Part shown: piece by piece, positions 57,136 through 64,000 of the stretch | How the letters are laid out: every line of letters starts with the position of its first letter | Numbering within the stretch: position 1 is the stretch's first letter | DNA from: Streptosporangium amethystogenes | GTDB lineage: Bacteria > Actinomycetota > Actinomycetes > Streptosporangiales > Streptosporangiaceae | Length of the DNA: 64,000 nucleotides | Assembly (NCBI RefSeq): GCF_000721075.1 | Contig: NZ_JOEQ01000035.1 | Coordinates: 13,960 to 77,959, forward strand | Reading direction: 5' to 3' | Translations under genes and position numbers: made by a program | Notes under the pieces: generated by a model | The model's input: only the letters and a program-made list of their open reading frames with translations | The model's database searches: none | Told to the model about the DNA's origin: nothing

Positions 57136-60100
57136 TGTTCGAGTCGCTTGGGCGGGCCGTCTACCGAGGGCGCTGGTCCCTGCTGGTCCTGGGGACGGCG
57201 TTCGCGGTCCTCGCCGGCTACTTCGGGCTGGGGTTGTTCGGCAGGATGTCCGACGGCGGCTTCGAGGATCCGGGGGCCGAGTCGACCTCGGCCGCCGAGT
57301 GGAGCCAGAAGTGGTTCGGCGGCAACTCACCCGACGTGGTGGCCCTCTACACGCATCCCAGCTACGAGGCCGCCGACGAGCGGTTCGAGAAGGACGTGCG
57401 GGAGGCGCTCCGCGCGCTGCCCGCCGAGCAGGTCGCGAGCACCACCACCTACTGGTCGACCAAGGCCGGGGAACTCGTCTCCGAGGACGGGCACTCCACC
57501 TACGCGCTGATCACCCTGCGCGGCGGGCAGCTGACCAAGCAGAGCGGGTACGAGAAGATCAGGGACGAGCTCCGCAGGGCGCCCGCCGGATACACGGTCA
57601 AGATCGGCGGCAGGATTCCGCTGCTCAAGGACCTCAACGCGCAGACCGGCGCCGACCTGCAGCAGGCCGAGGCCATCTCGATGCCGGTACTGCTCGTCCT
57701 GCTCGTCATGGTCTTCGGCAGCCTGGTGGCGGCGGGCCTGCCACTGGTCGTCGGGCTGCTCTCGGTGGCCGGGGCGCTGCTGCTGCTGAGGCTGCTCACC
57801 GAGGTCACCGACGTCTCGGTGTTCTCGCTGAACGTCGTGACGATGCTCGGGCTCGGCCTGGCCATCGACTACTCGCTCTTCGTGCTGAACGCCTTCAGGG
57901 AGGAGATCCACCGGGGGGCGTCCGCCGAGGCGGCGGTCGTGCGGACCATCGCCACCGCCGGACGCACCGTCGCCTTCTCCGGGTTGACCGTGGCGACCTC
58001 GCTCAGCGGGCTGCTGCTCTTCCCGCAGATGTTCCTGCGGTCGATAGGGCTGGGCGCGGCGGCGGTGGTGCTGGTCGCGATGGTGTCCGCGATCGTGGTA
58101 CTGCCCGCGCTGCTGGCCGTGCTCGGGCCGAAGGTGGACGCGATCAAGGTCATGCCCGACTTCGGCGGTCGCAGGGGCGGGACCTGGCACACCATCGCGT
58201 CCAGTGTGATGCGCCGTCCGGTCGCGTACCTCCTCGGGGTCGGGCTGCTTCTCGTCGCGCTGGCCGCGCCCTTCGCGCACGCGCGGTTCGGCAGCGTGGA
58301 CCATCGAGTACTGCCGGAGGGGTTCGAGAGCCGCCAGGTGGCCGAGGAGATCAACACGAGGTTCGCCAAGAACGCCCTCTCGCCGATCGAGGTCATCGTG
58401 CTCGTCGAGCGCGACCTGGTCGGGCCGATGACCGCGTCGGCGCCCGGCGCGCTCACCTCCGAGGTCGGTACCCAGCGCGGCCCCCTCGGCGTCGGAAACT
58501 CGGGGATCACCCCGGTCACCCCGGTCGGCCCGCTGGACGTCAAGGTGTTCGCCGAGCGGCTGGAGGCGCTCGACCACGTCACCGGCGTCGACGTCACCGG
58601 CGTCTCCCAGAACAGCGGCGCCGTGCGGCTGGCGGTCCGCTACGACAGGGACCCGATGTCGGACGAGGCCCGCGCGCTGGTCGACAGGATCCGGGAGCTG
58701 CCGCCCGAGCCGAACTTCCAGGACGTCGTCGTCGGCGGCCCCACCGCGGCCCAGTTGGATCTTCAGGCCAGCCTGCGGACCACTCTGCCGTGGACCGCGC
58801 TGGTGGTCTGCCTCATGACGGGCCTGCTGCTGTTCGCCGCCTTCGGCTCGATCCTGCTGCCGGTCAAGGCGATCCTGATGAACGTCGTGTCGCTGGGGGC
58901 GTCGTTCGGCGTGATCGTCTGGGCCTTCCAGGACGGCCACCTCGCGAGCGTCCTGGGTTTCACCCCGACGGGGAGCATCGAGGCGACGATCACGGTGCTG
59001 ATCCTGGCCGTGGTGTTCGGGCTCTCCATGGACTACGAGCTGTTCCTGCTCAGCCGGGTCCGCGCGGAGTGGCTCAGAACCGGCGACAACACCGTGGCCG
59101 TGGCGGTCGGGCTGGAGCGGACCGGAGGGGTCATCACCAGCGCGGCCCTGCTGCTGCTGGTCGTCATCGGGGCGTTCTCGACGGCCGGGATCACGATCGT
59201 CAAGATGCTCGGCGTCGGCATGTTCGTGGCCATCGTGGTGGACGCCACCCTGGTCAGGGCGCTGCTGGTGCCCGCGACGATGCGGCTGATGGGCGAGGCC
59301 AACTGGTGGCTGCCGAGCTTCCTGCGCGGCTTCCACCGGCGGATCGAGATCCGCGAGCACGCCACGGACGAGCTTCCCGCCACGTACGTGATGGTGGAGC
59401 GCGCGGGTGCCCCCGGTGCCCACCGCGCCGCCCCCGCGCGCCGTCTCGCCCCCTTCCCGCGGCCCCCGCAGATCGCCGCCGGAACCTCCGCTCAGGTTCC
59501 CGCCGGGCCTCCCCCGCCACCGCCCGCCGAAGCACCGCCGATCGCCCCCGCCGTTCCGGTACGCGTCATCAGGACCGGCCGCGACGGCGACTGGCAGTGG
59601 GCCGAGGAGTTTCCCCCGCCCCCCGCCTCACCTCTGGACCCGCATGTTCCGGTGCCGGATGTCCACGCGGCAGAGCGGGGATCCTGGGACGCGCCCATGG
59701 ACCCGCGCGTTCCGGCGCCGGGTGTTCGCGCCATGGGGGAGGGGCCCTGGGTCGTCCACCTGGACCCGCACGTTCCGGTGCCGGAGGTCCGTGCCGCGGC
59801 AGAGGGGAAATCCTGGGGCTCGCCCGTGGACCCGTACGTTCACGCCGCGGAGGAGGGGGCCTGGGGGGCGCCGGTGGATCCGCATGTTCCGGCGTCGAAC
59901 GCCCGTGTGGTGCGGGAGGAGACCCGGGGCGCGCGCCCGGACCCGGCGGTCCCGCGCAACGGGTCCCGCACCCCGTCTCCCGAGCCCGGTACGGCACGTA
60001 CCTGGCGGTCCCGGATCTCGGACGCCTCCTTCCGGCAGAACCGGTCGAATCCCTACCCCATGCCCGGGCTTGACGCCGAGCCGCCCCCGCCCGCCCGGCC

Positions 60101-61088
60101 GACGTCCAGGCCCGCCGCCGCGTCCACCGCACCACCGACGTCCGGACCCGGGCCGGCCGGGGGCAGGACCAGGAAGGTCATCAAGCCGAACCTGGACGGT
60201 CCCGGCTGGCACTGGGCCGAGGAGCAGGAGAAGCCGTCCCCACCGGAGCCCCTGCTGACCGTGCGGGACGCGATGGAACAGTCTCCCCGCCCGGCCCCCG
60301 CCCCTCCCGCCGCCCCCTCCGGGTCGCCCGCCTCGCTCCCGCAACGCCATTCCGCGTTCGTGCCACCTCCGCCACCCCCGGTACGGCCCGGCCCCGTCAT
60401 CCGGGCGCGTCCCGAACCCGCGCCCCCGGAGCCCCCCAGGCCCGTTTCCGAGCCCCGGCCGGTTTCCGAACCCTGGCCCGCTCATGCGGCCCGCTCCGGT
60501 GACCTCCCGCCGCCCCCGGCGGCTTCCGAGCCCCGGCCCGCGGGGCTGCCGGCAGCCCTTGGTACGCCACCCGCCACCCCGTCTCCGGCACTCGTACCCG
60601 AGGAGGTGGGGAGGCCGGAACCCGGGGAGGGGGCGGAGGACGCGCACCGCGTGCCGAGCCTGCCGCCGGTCAGCAGCCATCTGATCGACCAGTTGGAGCC
60701 GCTGGTACGGCCGGTGGCCGGGGCGATCGAGCCGGGACCTTCGGCGCTCCGGCAGGCGACCTCGGCATCCCCGCAGGCTTCCCCCTCGGACCCCTCCCCG
60801 CCTGCGGTTCCGCAGACCCCGGCCCCGGCCCCGGTTCCGGCCTCCCTGGTTCCGCGACCTCCGGCGGGGGGGCAGCGAAGGGCGACGGTCCCCGCTTCCC
60901 CGCCCGCTGCCGTACCGCGTGGTGAGGCCGTACCGCGTGGTGAGGGGGAGTCCGTGGGCAGGGCGCCCACGAGGCGGGAGGCGGAGGAACCGGTGGGAGG
61001 CTGGGTCGCCGTGGGCACCAGAACCACGCGGGTCGTACGCCCCAAGGCCGACGGGTCCGGCTGGGAGTGGACCGAGGTGGACGAGTGA
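57135..61088 (+). CDS. MMPL family lipid transporter with a long repetitive tail
   Basis: 1317 residues. The first ~755 form an RND/MMPL transporter: TM1 (WSLLVLGTAFAVLAGYFGLG), a first extracytoplasmic domain, TM2-6 with GLGLAIDYSLFVLNAFREE near 240, a second domain, and TM8-12 with FGLSMDYELFLLSRVRAEW near 633. The two Asp-Tyr pairs are the proton-relay residues of MmpL3-type proteins. Residues ~756-1317 are a Pro/Ala/Arg-rich cytosolic tail, about twice as long as in MmpL3. It contains ~21-residue tandem DPxVP units (834-945) and three W-x-W motifs near 810-825, 1013-1030 and 1299-1317. Role: export of a lipid activated by the overlapping FAAL; cargo unknown. Confidence 0.9.
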   Translation: MFESLGRAVYRGRWSLLVLGTAFAVLAGYFGLGLFGRMSDGGFEDPGAESTSAAEWSQKWFGGNSPDVVALYTHPSYEAADERFEKDVREALRALPAEQVASTTTYWSTKAGELVSEDGHSTYALITLRGGQLTKQSGYEKIRDELRRAPAGYTVKIGGRIPLLKDLNAQTGADLQQAEAISMPVLLVLLVMVFGSLVAAGLPLVVGLLSVAGALLLLRLLTEVTDVSVFSLNVVTMLGLGLAIDYSLFVLNAFREEIHRGASAEAAVVRTIATAGRTVAFSGLTVATSLSGLLLFPQMFLRSIGLGAAAVVLVAMVSAIVVLPALLAVLGPKVDAIKVMPDFGGRRGGTWHTIASSVMRRPVAYLLGVGLLLVALAAPFAHARFGSVDHRVLPEGFESRQVAEEINTRFAKNALSPIEVIVLVERDLVGPMTASAPGALTSEVGTQRGPLGVGNSGITPVTPVGPLDVKVFAERLEALDHVTGVDVTGVSQNSGAVRLAVRYDRDPMSDEARALVDRIRELPPEPNFQDVVVGGPTAAQLDLQASLRTTLPWTALVVCLMTGLLLFAAFGSILLPVKAILMNVVSLGASFGVIVWAFQDGHLASVLGFTPTGSIEATITVLILAVVFGLSMDYELFLLSRVRAEWLRTGDNTVAVAVGLERTGGVITSAALLLLVVIGAFSTAGITIVKMLGVGMFVAIVVDATLVRALLVPATMRLMGEANWWLPSFLRGFHRRIEIREHATDELPATYVMVERAGAPGAHRAAPARRLAPFPRPPQIAAGTSAQVPAGPPPPPPAEAPPIAPAVPVRVIRTGRDGDWQWAEEFPPPPASPLDPHVPVPDVHAAERGSWDAPMDPRVPAPGVRAMGEGPWVVHLDPHVPVPEVRAAAEGKSWGSPVDPYVHAAEEGAWGAPVDPHVPASNARVVREETRGARPDPAVPRNGSRTPSPEPGTARTWRSRISDASFRQNRSNPYPMPGLDAEPPPPARPTSRPAAASTAPPTSGPGPAGGRTRKVIKPNLDGPGWHWAEEQEKPSPPEPLLTVRDAMEQSPRPAPAPPAAPSGSPASLPQRHSAFVPPPPPPVRPGPVIRARPEPAPPEPPRPVSEPRPVSEPWPAHAARSGDLPPPPAASEPRPAGLPAALGTPPATPSPALVPEEVGRPEPGEGAEDAHRVPSLPPVSSHLIDQLEPLVRPVAGAIEPGPSALRQATSASPQASPSDPSPPAVPQTPAPAPVPASLVPRPPAGGQRRATVPASPPAAVPRGEAVPRGEGESVGRAPTRREAEEPVGGWVAVGTRTTRVVRPKADGSGWEWTEVDE
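59637..59950 (+). repeat. Tandem ~21-residue repeats in the MMPL tail
   Basis: Five or six imperfect units begin DPHVPVP, DPRVPAP, DPHVPVP, DPYVHAA, DPHVPAS and DPAVPRN, spaced mostly 63-66 bases apart (one shorter unit). They encode Pro-rich segments interspersed with acidic and Trp-containing stretches. Coding repeat within an intact reading frame, not a CRISPR. Confidence 0.8.
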
Positions 61089-62539
61089 GCGATCGGGCCG
61101 TACCGGGCGCGCAGCCCAGGCCAGACGCACAGGTCGTACCGGCTCCGTCCGCCGCGTCACCATCGGAGGCGCCACCAGGGTCACCATCAGGGGCGCCGAC
61201 AGGAGCACCGGCAGCGCGACGAGGGCTGTTGCTACTGGTCATCGGGCTGGCTGGATTCGTGACGACCCTGGACAACACCGTCGTGACGGTCGCGCTGCCC
61301 ACCCTGCAGGTGGAGCTGGGCGCGTCGCTGGCGGCACTCGAATGGGTCGTCACCGGCTACGTCCTCACCTTCTCCGGCTTCATGCTCGCCGGCGGCAGGC
61401 TGGCCGACGTCTACGGTCGTCGCAGGGTGCTCGTCGCGGGACTGGCCGTCTTCACGGCGGCGTCCCTCGTGGCGGGGCTGGCCACCTCGGTGGGCGCGCT
61501 CGTCGCCGCCAGGCTGGTGCAGGGTTCCGGGTCCGCCCTGATCCTGCCCGCGATGCTGGCGATCGTCGCGGTCGGCAACGACGAGCGGCAGCGGTCCGTC
61601 GGGGTCGCCGTCTGGATGGCGTCAGGGGCGGGCGCGCTCGCCCTGGGGCCGGTCGTCGGCGGTTATCTCACCCAGCACTTCCACTGGAGCTGGATCTTCC
61701 TGCTCAACGTCCCGCTCGGCGTCCTCATCATCGCGCTCGCGACCGTCGCGATCCCTGAGTCGCGCGACGAGCGGGCCGCCCGGGTGGACGTTCCAGGGGT
61801 CGCGTCGTCGGTGGTCGTCCTGTCGGCGGGTACCTTCGCCCTGACCTTCGGGGCCGATCTGGGCTGGACCTCGCCGCCGATCCTGGTCGCGGTGCTGTCC
61901 ACGGTGGCAGCCGCCCTGGTCTTCGCCATCGCCGAGAGGCTCGGCGAGGACCCGATGGTGGACCTCGCGCTGTTCCGGTCGCGGACCTTCACCGGCGGGG
62001 TGATCGCCCAGGTGCTCTGGGGACTCGGGGTCAACGGGGTCTTCTTCTTCACCGCGCTGTTCCTGCAGGGCGTGCTCGGTTTCAGCCCCACCGCGTCCGG
62101 GCTGGCGTTCGTGCCGCTGGCGCTGCTGGTCGTCGTGGTCACACCGCTGGTGCCGTTCGCGGAACACCGGATCGGCGCCGCGCGCACCGTGGCGCTGGGG
62201 CTCGTCCTCGTCGCCGCGGGCATGGCCGCCGTCGCGTTCCTGCGCCCGGGGGACGGCTGGGCCGAACTGCTGCCGTCGGTATGCGTGATCGGGATCGGCT
62301 CGGCGCTGACCATGCCGCTGGGGTCGGCGGTACTGGGTGCCGTACCCGAGTCCAGGGCGGGGGTGGCAGGGGGGGTGTTCAGCGTGGCCCGGGAGATGTC
62401 GGGGCTGTTCGGCATCGCGATCATCGGGGTGATCGTCAACAGTTCCGTGAGCTTCACGGCCGGCTACTCGACGGGCCTGCTGGTGGCCGCGGGGCTGGTC
62501 GTCACGGGGGCGGCCATCAGCCTGGTGACGCTCCGATGA
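61085..62539 (+). CDS. MFS exporter, DHA2 (EmrB/QacA) type, 14 helices
   Basis: 484 residues from GTG 61085, overlapping the MMPL stop by three bases. A ~40-residue Pro/Ala/Ser-rich N-terminus precedes the DHA2 signatures LDNTVVTVALPTLQVELGAS in TM1, GGRLADVYGRRRVLV (motif A) and GPVVGGYLTQHFHWSWIFLL (motif C with Pro). Fourteen membrane spans are expected. Its place inside the FAAL-MMPL-GT operon suggests export of the operon's product or of a precursor, although the family is best known for drug export. Coupled to the next mini-ORF by ATGA. Confidence 0.9.
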   Translation: MSDRAVPGAQPRPDAQVVPAPSAASPSEAPPGSPSGAPTGAPAARRGLLLLVIGLAGFVTTLDNTVVTVALPTLQVELGASLAALEWVVTGYVLTFSGFMLAGGRLADVYGRRRVLVAGLAVFTAASLVAGLATSVGALVAARLVQGSGSALILPAMLAIVAVGNDERQRSVGVAVWMASGAGALALGPVVGGYLTQHFHWSWIFLLNVPLGVLIIALATVAIPESRDERAARVDVPGVASSVVVLSAGTFALTFGADLGWTSPPILVAVLSTVAAALVFAIAERLGEDPMVDLALFRSRTFTGGVIAQVLWGLGVNGVFFFTALFLQGVLGFSPTASGLAFVPLALLVVVVTPLVPFAEHRIGAARTVALGLVLVAAGMAAVAFLRPGDGWAELLPSVCVIGIGSALTMPLGSAVLGAVPESRAGVAGGVFSVAREMSGLFGIAIIGVIVNSSVSFTAGYSTGLLVAAGLVVTGAAISLVTLR

Positions 62540-62592
62540 GCCGCCGGACCGGTGAGTTTCGGCGGGCCGTCGGTTCGGGGAGGCGCCGGTGA
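62536..62592 (+). CDS. 18-residue coupling ORF between MFS and glycosyltransferase
   Basis: The ATG overlaps the MFS stop (ATGA) and the TGA overlaps the glycosyltransferase GTG (GTGA). The peptide MSRRTGEFRRAVGSGRRR is very basic. It lets a ribosome pass from one gene to the next without leaving the message, which is a simpler explanation than a functional peptide. Confidence 0.35.
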   Translation: MSRRTGEFRRAVGSGRRR

Positions 62593-63806
62593 GGATCGCG
62601 GTCCTGGCGTTCGGCTCGCGGGGTGACACCCAGCCGTGCGTCGCGCTCGGCGCCGGGCTCGCCCGGCGGGGACATCGGGTCATGATCGTGGCGGCGGGCC
62701 GCTACGGCGGGCTGGTCGAGGAGGCGGGGCTGGAGTTCAGCCCGGTCAGCGTGGACCCGCTGAAGATCATGGAGTCCGAGGAGGGGCAGGCGTGGCTGCG
62801 GAGCGGCCCCGCCGGGTTCGCCAGGGGGTTTCGCACGATCGTGGAACCGTTCGCCGAGCGCCTGGTCGCCGAGGTGGACGCGGCCTGCGCCGGAGCCGAC
62901 CTCGTCCTGTCACCCGCGCTGGGTGGTTTCGGGCACCATCTCTCCGAGCGGTACGGCATGCCGTACGCGCTGCTGCACTTCCAGCCCAGCGAGCCCACCC
63001 GGGCCTTCCCCAACCCGCTGGTGCCGTTGCGCACGCTTGGCGGAGCCGGCAACCGGGCCAGCTACGCGCTGGTCGAGGGGTTGAGCTGGCTGCTGCTCGG
63101 CCGCATGGTGAACCGGCTGCGGGGCCGGGTGCTCAAGCTCGAACCCATGCGGGGCAGCCCGTTCCGGCGGGCACGGGCCGATCGGGTGCCGGTGCTGTGC
63201 GGGGTCAGTCCCTGGATCGTCGGCCGCCCGCGGGACTGGCCGGACTACGTGCACCTGACCGGTTTCTGGTCGCTTGAGCGCGCGCTGCCTCCCTGCCCCG
63301 AGATCGTGGCGTTCCTCGACGCGGGACCGCCACCGGTCTTCGTGGGCTTCGGCAGCATGGTCCCGGCCAACCCGGTCGCGACGGCGGAGACGGTGGTGGC
63401 GGCGCTGCGCAGGGCCGGGGTGCGGGGAGTCCTTCAGGGCATGCCGTACGAGGGCGCCGACGACATGCTCGTCATCGGCGATATCGATCATGGATGGCTC
63501 TTCCCGCGGATGGCCGCGGTGGTGCACCACGGCGGTGCCGGGACCACGGGGACGGGCCTGCGGGCCGGGGTGCCGGGGGTGATCTGTCCCTTCTTCTCCG
63601 ACCAGCCGTTCTGGGGGGCACGGGTGGCGTCGCTGGGGGCCGGGCCCGCGCCGCTGCCGATCGGCAGGGCCACCGTGGAAGCGCTGGCCGCACGGGTGGT
63701 ACATGCCGTACGGGATCCGGGAACGCGGGCGGTGGCGGCGCGGCTGGGGGAGCGGCTGCGGGCCGAGGACGGGGTGGGACGCGCATGCGAGGCGCTCGGA
63801 GCCTGA
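62589..63806 (+). CDS. GT1 family glycosyltransferase (UGT-like)
   Basis: 405 residues, GTG start with GGGGAGG upstream. GT-B fold: N-terminal VLAFGSRGDTQPCVALGAGL, the acceptor-side lobe, and the C-terminal donor site VVHHGGAGTTGTGLRAGVPG followed by PFFSDQPFWGARV. This is the sterol/macrolide-glycosyltransferase type (RhlB, Gtf and UGT relatives) that moves a sugar from UDP- or TDP-sugar to a lipid or polyketide hydroxyl. As the last gene of the FAAL-MMPL-MFS operon it would glycosylate the lipid made there. Terminator-like hairpin follows. Confidence 0.93.
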   Translation: MRIAVLAFGSRGDTQPCVALGAGLARRGHRVMIVAAGRYGGLVEEAGLEFSPVSVDPLKIMESEEGQAWLRSGPAGFARGFRTIVEPFAERLVAEVDAACAGADLVLSPALGGFGHHLSERYGMPYALLHFQPSEPTRAFPNPLVPLRTLGGAGNRASYALVEGLSWLLLGRMVNRLRGRVLKLEPMRGSPFRRARADRVPVLCGVSPWIVGRPRDWPDYVHLTGFWSLERALPPCPEIVAFLDAGPPPVFVGFGSMVPANPVATAETVVAALRRAGVRGVLQGMPYEGADDMLVIGDIDHGWLFPRMAAVVHHGGAGTTGTGLRAGVPGVICPFFSDQPFWGARVASLGAGPAPLPIGRATVEALAARVVHAVRDPGTRAVAARLGERLRAEDGVGRACEALGA

Positions 63807-63815
63807 CCTGAAGGC

Positions 63816-63835
63816 CCAGGCCGTCTCGGGCCTGG
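63816..63835 (+). terminator. Hairpin after the glycosyltransferase
   Basis: CCAGGCC-GTCTCG-GGCCTGG: a perfect 7-bp stem with a six-base loop, starting nine bases after the glycosyltransferase stop. It closes the FAAL operon. Confidence 0.65.
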
Positions 63836-63937
63836 ACGGCGTGAGGTTCGCGGTGGCCCGCCGGAGGGGCTCCACTCATGCCGGCGACCTTCCGATTTTC
63901 CGGCTAGTGCCGTGACCGCATTGGTTCGCCGGGTTTG

Positions 63938-64000
63938 TCAGGCTGCGGCCTTGAGAGGGCGTCCGCCCCAGCGGATGCCCTTCTCGCCGCGGATGCGTAC
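63938..64000 (-). CDS. C-terminal end of an unidentified gene
   Basis: The last 20 codons of a minus-strand gene running in from the right edge: VRIRGEKGIRWGGRPLKAAA and a TGA stop. The basic C-terminus would suit a transposase or other DNA-binding protein, but the piece is too short to name. Confidence 0.4.
   Translation of the reverse strand, partial: VRIRGEKGIRWGGRPLKAAA

Noticed and set aside
57327..59423. Long minus-strand reading frame opposite the MMPL gene
   Set aside because: It is the complement of a clear MMPL protein, very rich in His, Arg, Asp and Gln, without a ribosome binding site. Long antisense frames are expected in DNA of this GC content.
56786..60073. Very long plus-strand frame overlapping FAAL and MMPL in another phase
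   Set aside because: Arg/Ala/Gly-rich with no domain, whereas the accepted frames encode complete FAAL and MMPL motifs.
63938..64000. Insertion sequence at the right edge
   Set aside because: Only 20 basic residues are visible, without inverted repeat or transposase motif, so a mobile element cannot be claimed.

Overview
The window is chromosomal DNA of very high GC content. GTG/TTG starts are frequent, and coding third positions are almost always G or C. Actinobacteria-restricted families (DUF3027, DUF2530, an XPB-like helicase-associated protein, a paired set of dynamin-like GTPases, a maleylpyruvate-isomerase/DinB-type protein, an ECF41-type sigma factor) point to a filamentous actinomycete. 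Streptosporangiales (Streptosporangium, Nonomuraea and relatives) is my best inference, but no rRNA or marker gene is present to prove it. I see no tRNA, rRNA, CRISPR array, prophage or complete insertion sequence.

Layout. 0-10.7 kb: conserved housekeeping block with a helicase-associated protein (cut by the left edge), HAAS-like membrane protein, TetR, HAD phosphatase, cold-shock protein, MFS transporter, DUF3027, a 1043-residue Hsp90/sacsin-type ATPase and a DUF5937/ArsR regulator. 10.7-11.3 kb: a broken secreted-protein gene with two in-frame TGA codons. 11.7-16.3 kb: DUF2530, NCS2 purine permease, MarR, MFS and ThpR, a familiar actinobacterial neighbourhood. 16.4-21.7 kb: aldo/keto reductase, anchored beta-propeller protein, STAS protein, NAD-dependent epimerase, L-2-hydroxyglutarate oxidase. 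21.7-30.4 kb: a signalling and efflux region with a response regulator/histidine kinase pair, two HlyD-type adaptors, MacB-type ATPase and permease, a DUF5666-like membrane protein and a second, kinase-less response regulator. Direct repeats containing TTCAGC lie around the efflux genes. 30.7-34.6 kb: two overlapping dynamin-like GTPases.

34.9-43.6 kb is an accessory, partly decayed zone. It holds a DUF1036 two-gene cassette, an ECF41-type sigma factor divergent from a carboxymuconolactone-decarboxylase-like gene, a PNPOx-like protein, an ImmA/IrrE protease pseudogene with two one-base deletions, an 83-bp displaced copy of part of that protease 3.6 kb away, and a truncated anti-sigma-type ATPase. 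After this come DUF4287, an aminoglycoside-phosphotransferase-like kinase and an NTF2-like protein. 43.6-47.0 kb is a threonine-to-glycine operon (tdh, a 56-residue linker ORF apparently made from the tdh tail, kbl, lysR). 47.3-49.7 kb holds a free-standing YwqJ-like deaminase and an SPFH/NfeD pair. 49.8-53.9 kb is a homogentisate-degradation cluster (iclR, hmgA, an unknown gene, fahA) with two tandem 17-bp palindromes in front of hmgA.

55.3-63.8 kb is the most intriguing unit. Four genes are packed tightly or overlap: a fatty acyl-AMP ligase, a 1317-residue MMPL transporter with a 560-residue repetitive cytosolic tail, a drug-type MFS exporter and a GT1 glycosyltransferase. Together they look like a machine for activating, exporting and glycosylating a lipid, without any polyketide synthase in sight. 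The tail of the MMPL protein carries three spaced copies of a W-x-W motif that I cannot assign to a known domain.
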